This document shows, one piece after another, positions 63,841 through 64,000 of a stretch of DNA of 64,000 nt. Within the stretch, counting starts at the first letter, position 1, and each line of letters begins with the position of its first letter. Location: NCBI GenBank assembly GCA_016873295.1, contig VGXM01000004.1:54577-118576 (forward strand), read 5' to 3'. Both the position numbers and the translations under genes were made by a program. The notes beneath the pieces were generated by a model that was given only the letters and a program-made list of their open reading frames with translations, ran no database searches and had not been told where the DNA came from. This DNA is from Phycisphaerae bacterium. Its GTDB lineage: Bacteria; Planctomycetota; Phycisphaerae; Phycisphaerales; UBA1924.

Positions 63841-64000
63841 GGCGCGAGTCGGAAAAACGTGTACCAAGGCGCCGCGGGTGCCACGGGCGATCCGCCCGGC
63901 GGTCGCCCGTGCCGGCGTCAGGACGGGCGTCGAACGGCGGCACGGGTCATCGGGCGAAGCGCCCGATGACCCGTGGCACCCGGAGCGCTCCGTCCACGGA
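63841..64000. repeat. Two-hairpin repeat element, inverted tandem copy b (cut by window edge)
   Basis: A second copy 182 bp after the first, nearly identical over the visible 160 bp, starting GGCGCGAGTCGGAAAAACG. It continues beyond the window. Confidence 0.9.

Noticed and set aside
63662..63943. Short frames giving MPPFDARPDAGTGDRRADRPWHP at the 3-kb, 10-kb and 64-kb repeats
   Set aside because: Identical peptides come from the DNA repeat itself and often extend real genes artificially (for example the M14 gene).

Overview
The window is GC-rich chromosomal DNA that most resembles a Phycisphaerales-type planctomycete (Planctomycetota). This is an inference from several traits together: dockerin-like EF-hand tails ending in a short Cys terminus on secreted proteins, a PEP-CTERM-like tail of the form PAPG-hydrophobic-RRR, a string of GFTLIEL / FTLVEIL pseudopilins beside a secretin, a zinc-ribbon remnant of the C-x-YDL...CPECG type common in this phylum, and families of palindromic intergenic repeats. 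Genes are dense, on both strands, and often overlap at start or stop codons. No phage, transposase, rRNA or CRISPR array was seen. One tRNA (Leu-CAG) is present.

Layout. 0-5.9 kb: a partial secreted protein, a NodU/CmcH-type carbamoyltransferase, a pseudopilin-like protein and a calcineurin-like phosphoesterase. 6.0-6.9 kb: rpsL-rpsG with a clean terminator. 7.1-9.8 kb: a three-lipoprotein cluster (a COG3014-like protein, an unknown lipoprotein and an LpoB-like protein), possibly tied to peptidoglycan synthesis. 9.8-15.2 kb: MazG-like pyrophosphohydrolase, a secreted protein, a membrane SpoIIE-type phosphatase, cobalamin adenosyltransferase and RecJ. 15.3-21.4 kb: a type II secretion / type IV pilus-like operon (three pseudopilins, two small membrane proteins, a secretin, a TPR lipoprotein). 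21.8-28.8 kb: a HEAT-like secreted protein, an HTH-receiver regulator, a beta-propeller/dockerin protein and an M42 aminopeptidase. 28.9-34.5 kb: YgfZ, RibD, an RNase HII-like protein, tRNA-Leu, a possible permuted NlpC/P60-like protein and RecA. 35.5-36.1 kb: a PEP-CTERM-like secreted protein. 36.4-50.7 kb: a branched-chain amino acid (leucine-type) degradation region: acyl-CoA carboxylase beta subunit, HMG-CoA lyase, two enoyl-CoA hydratases, a large acyl-CoA dehydrogenase and the E1 alpha, E1 beta and E2 subunits of a 2-oxoacid dehydrogenase. 50.9-64 kb: DinB-like protein, CinA, pyruvate kinase, a solute-binding protein, an SDR, a dicarboxylate symporter, a PH-domain membrane protein, AspS, a diacylglycerol-kinase-like enzyme, a small membrane protein and an M14 carboxypeptidase with a dockerin tail.

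Three non-coding patterns stand out. First, a 725-bp array (38287-39011) of two alternating perfect hairpins, bracketed by imperfect direct repeats. Second, a roughly 180-bp two-hairpin element with short terminal inverted repeats, in five copies at three loci; at two of these it fills the gap between convergent genes. Third, at least fifteen genes carry a TANNNT box only 5-8 nt before the start codon and lack a Shine-Dalgarno sequence, which suggests widespread leaderless transcription. A smaller hairpin repeat also forms the in-frame linker of the E2 subunit.

Coordinates of starts were chosen by eye from Shine-Dalgarno matches, signal peptides and family-typical N-termini. All functional calls come from recognising motifs in the translated sequence, not from database searches.
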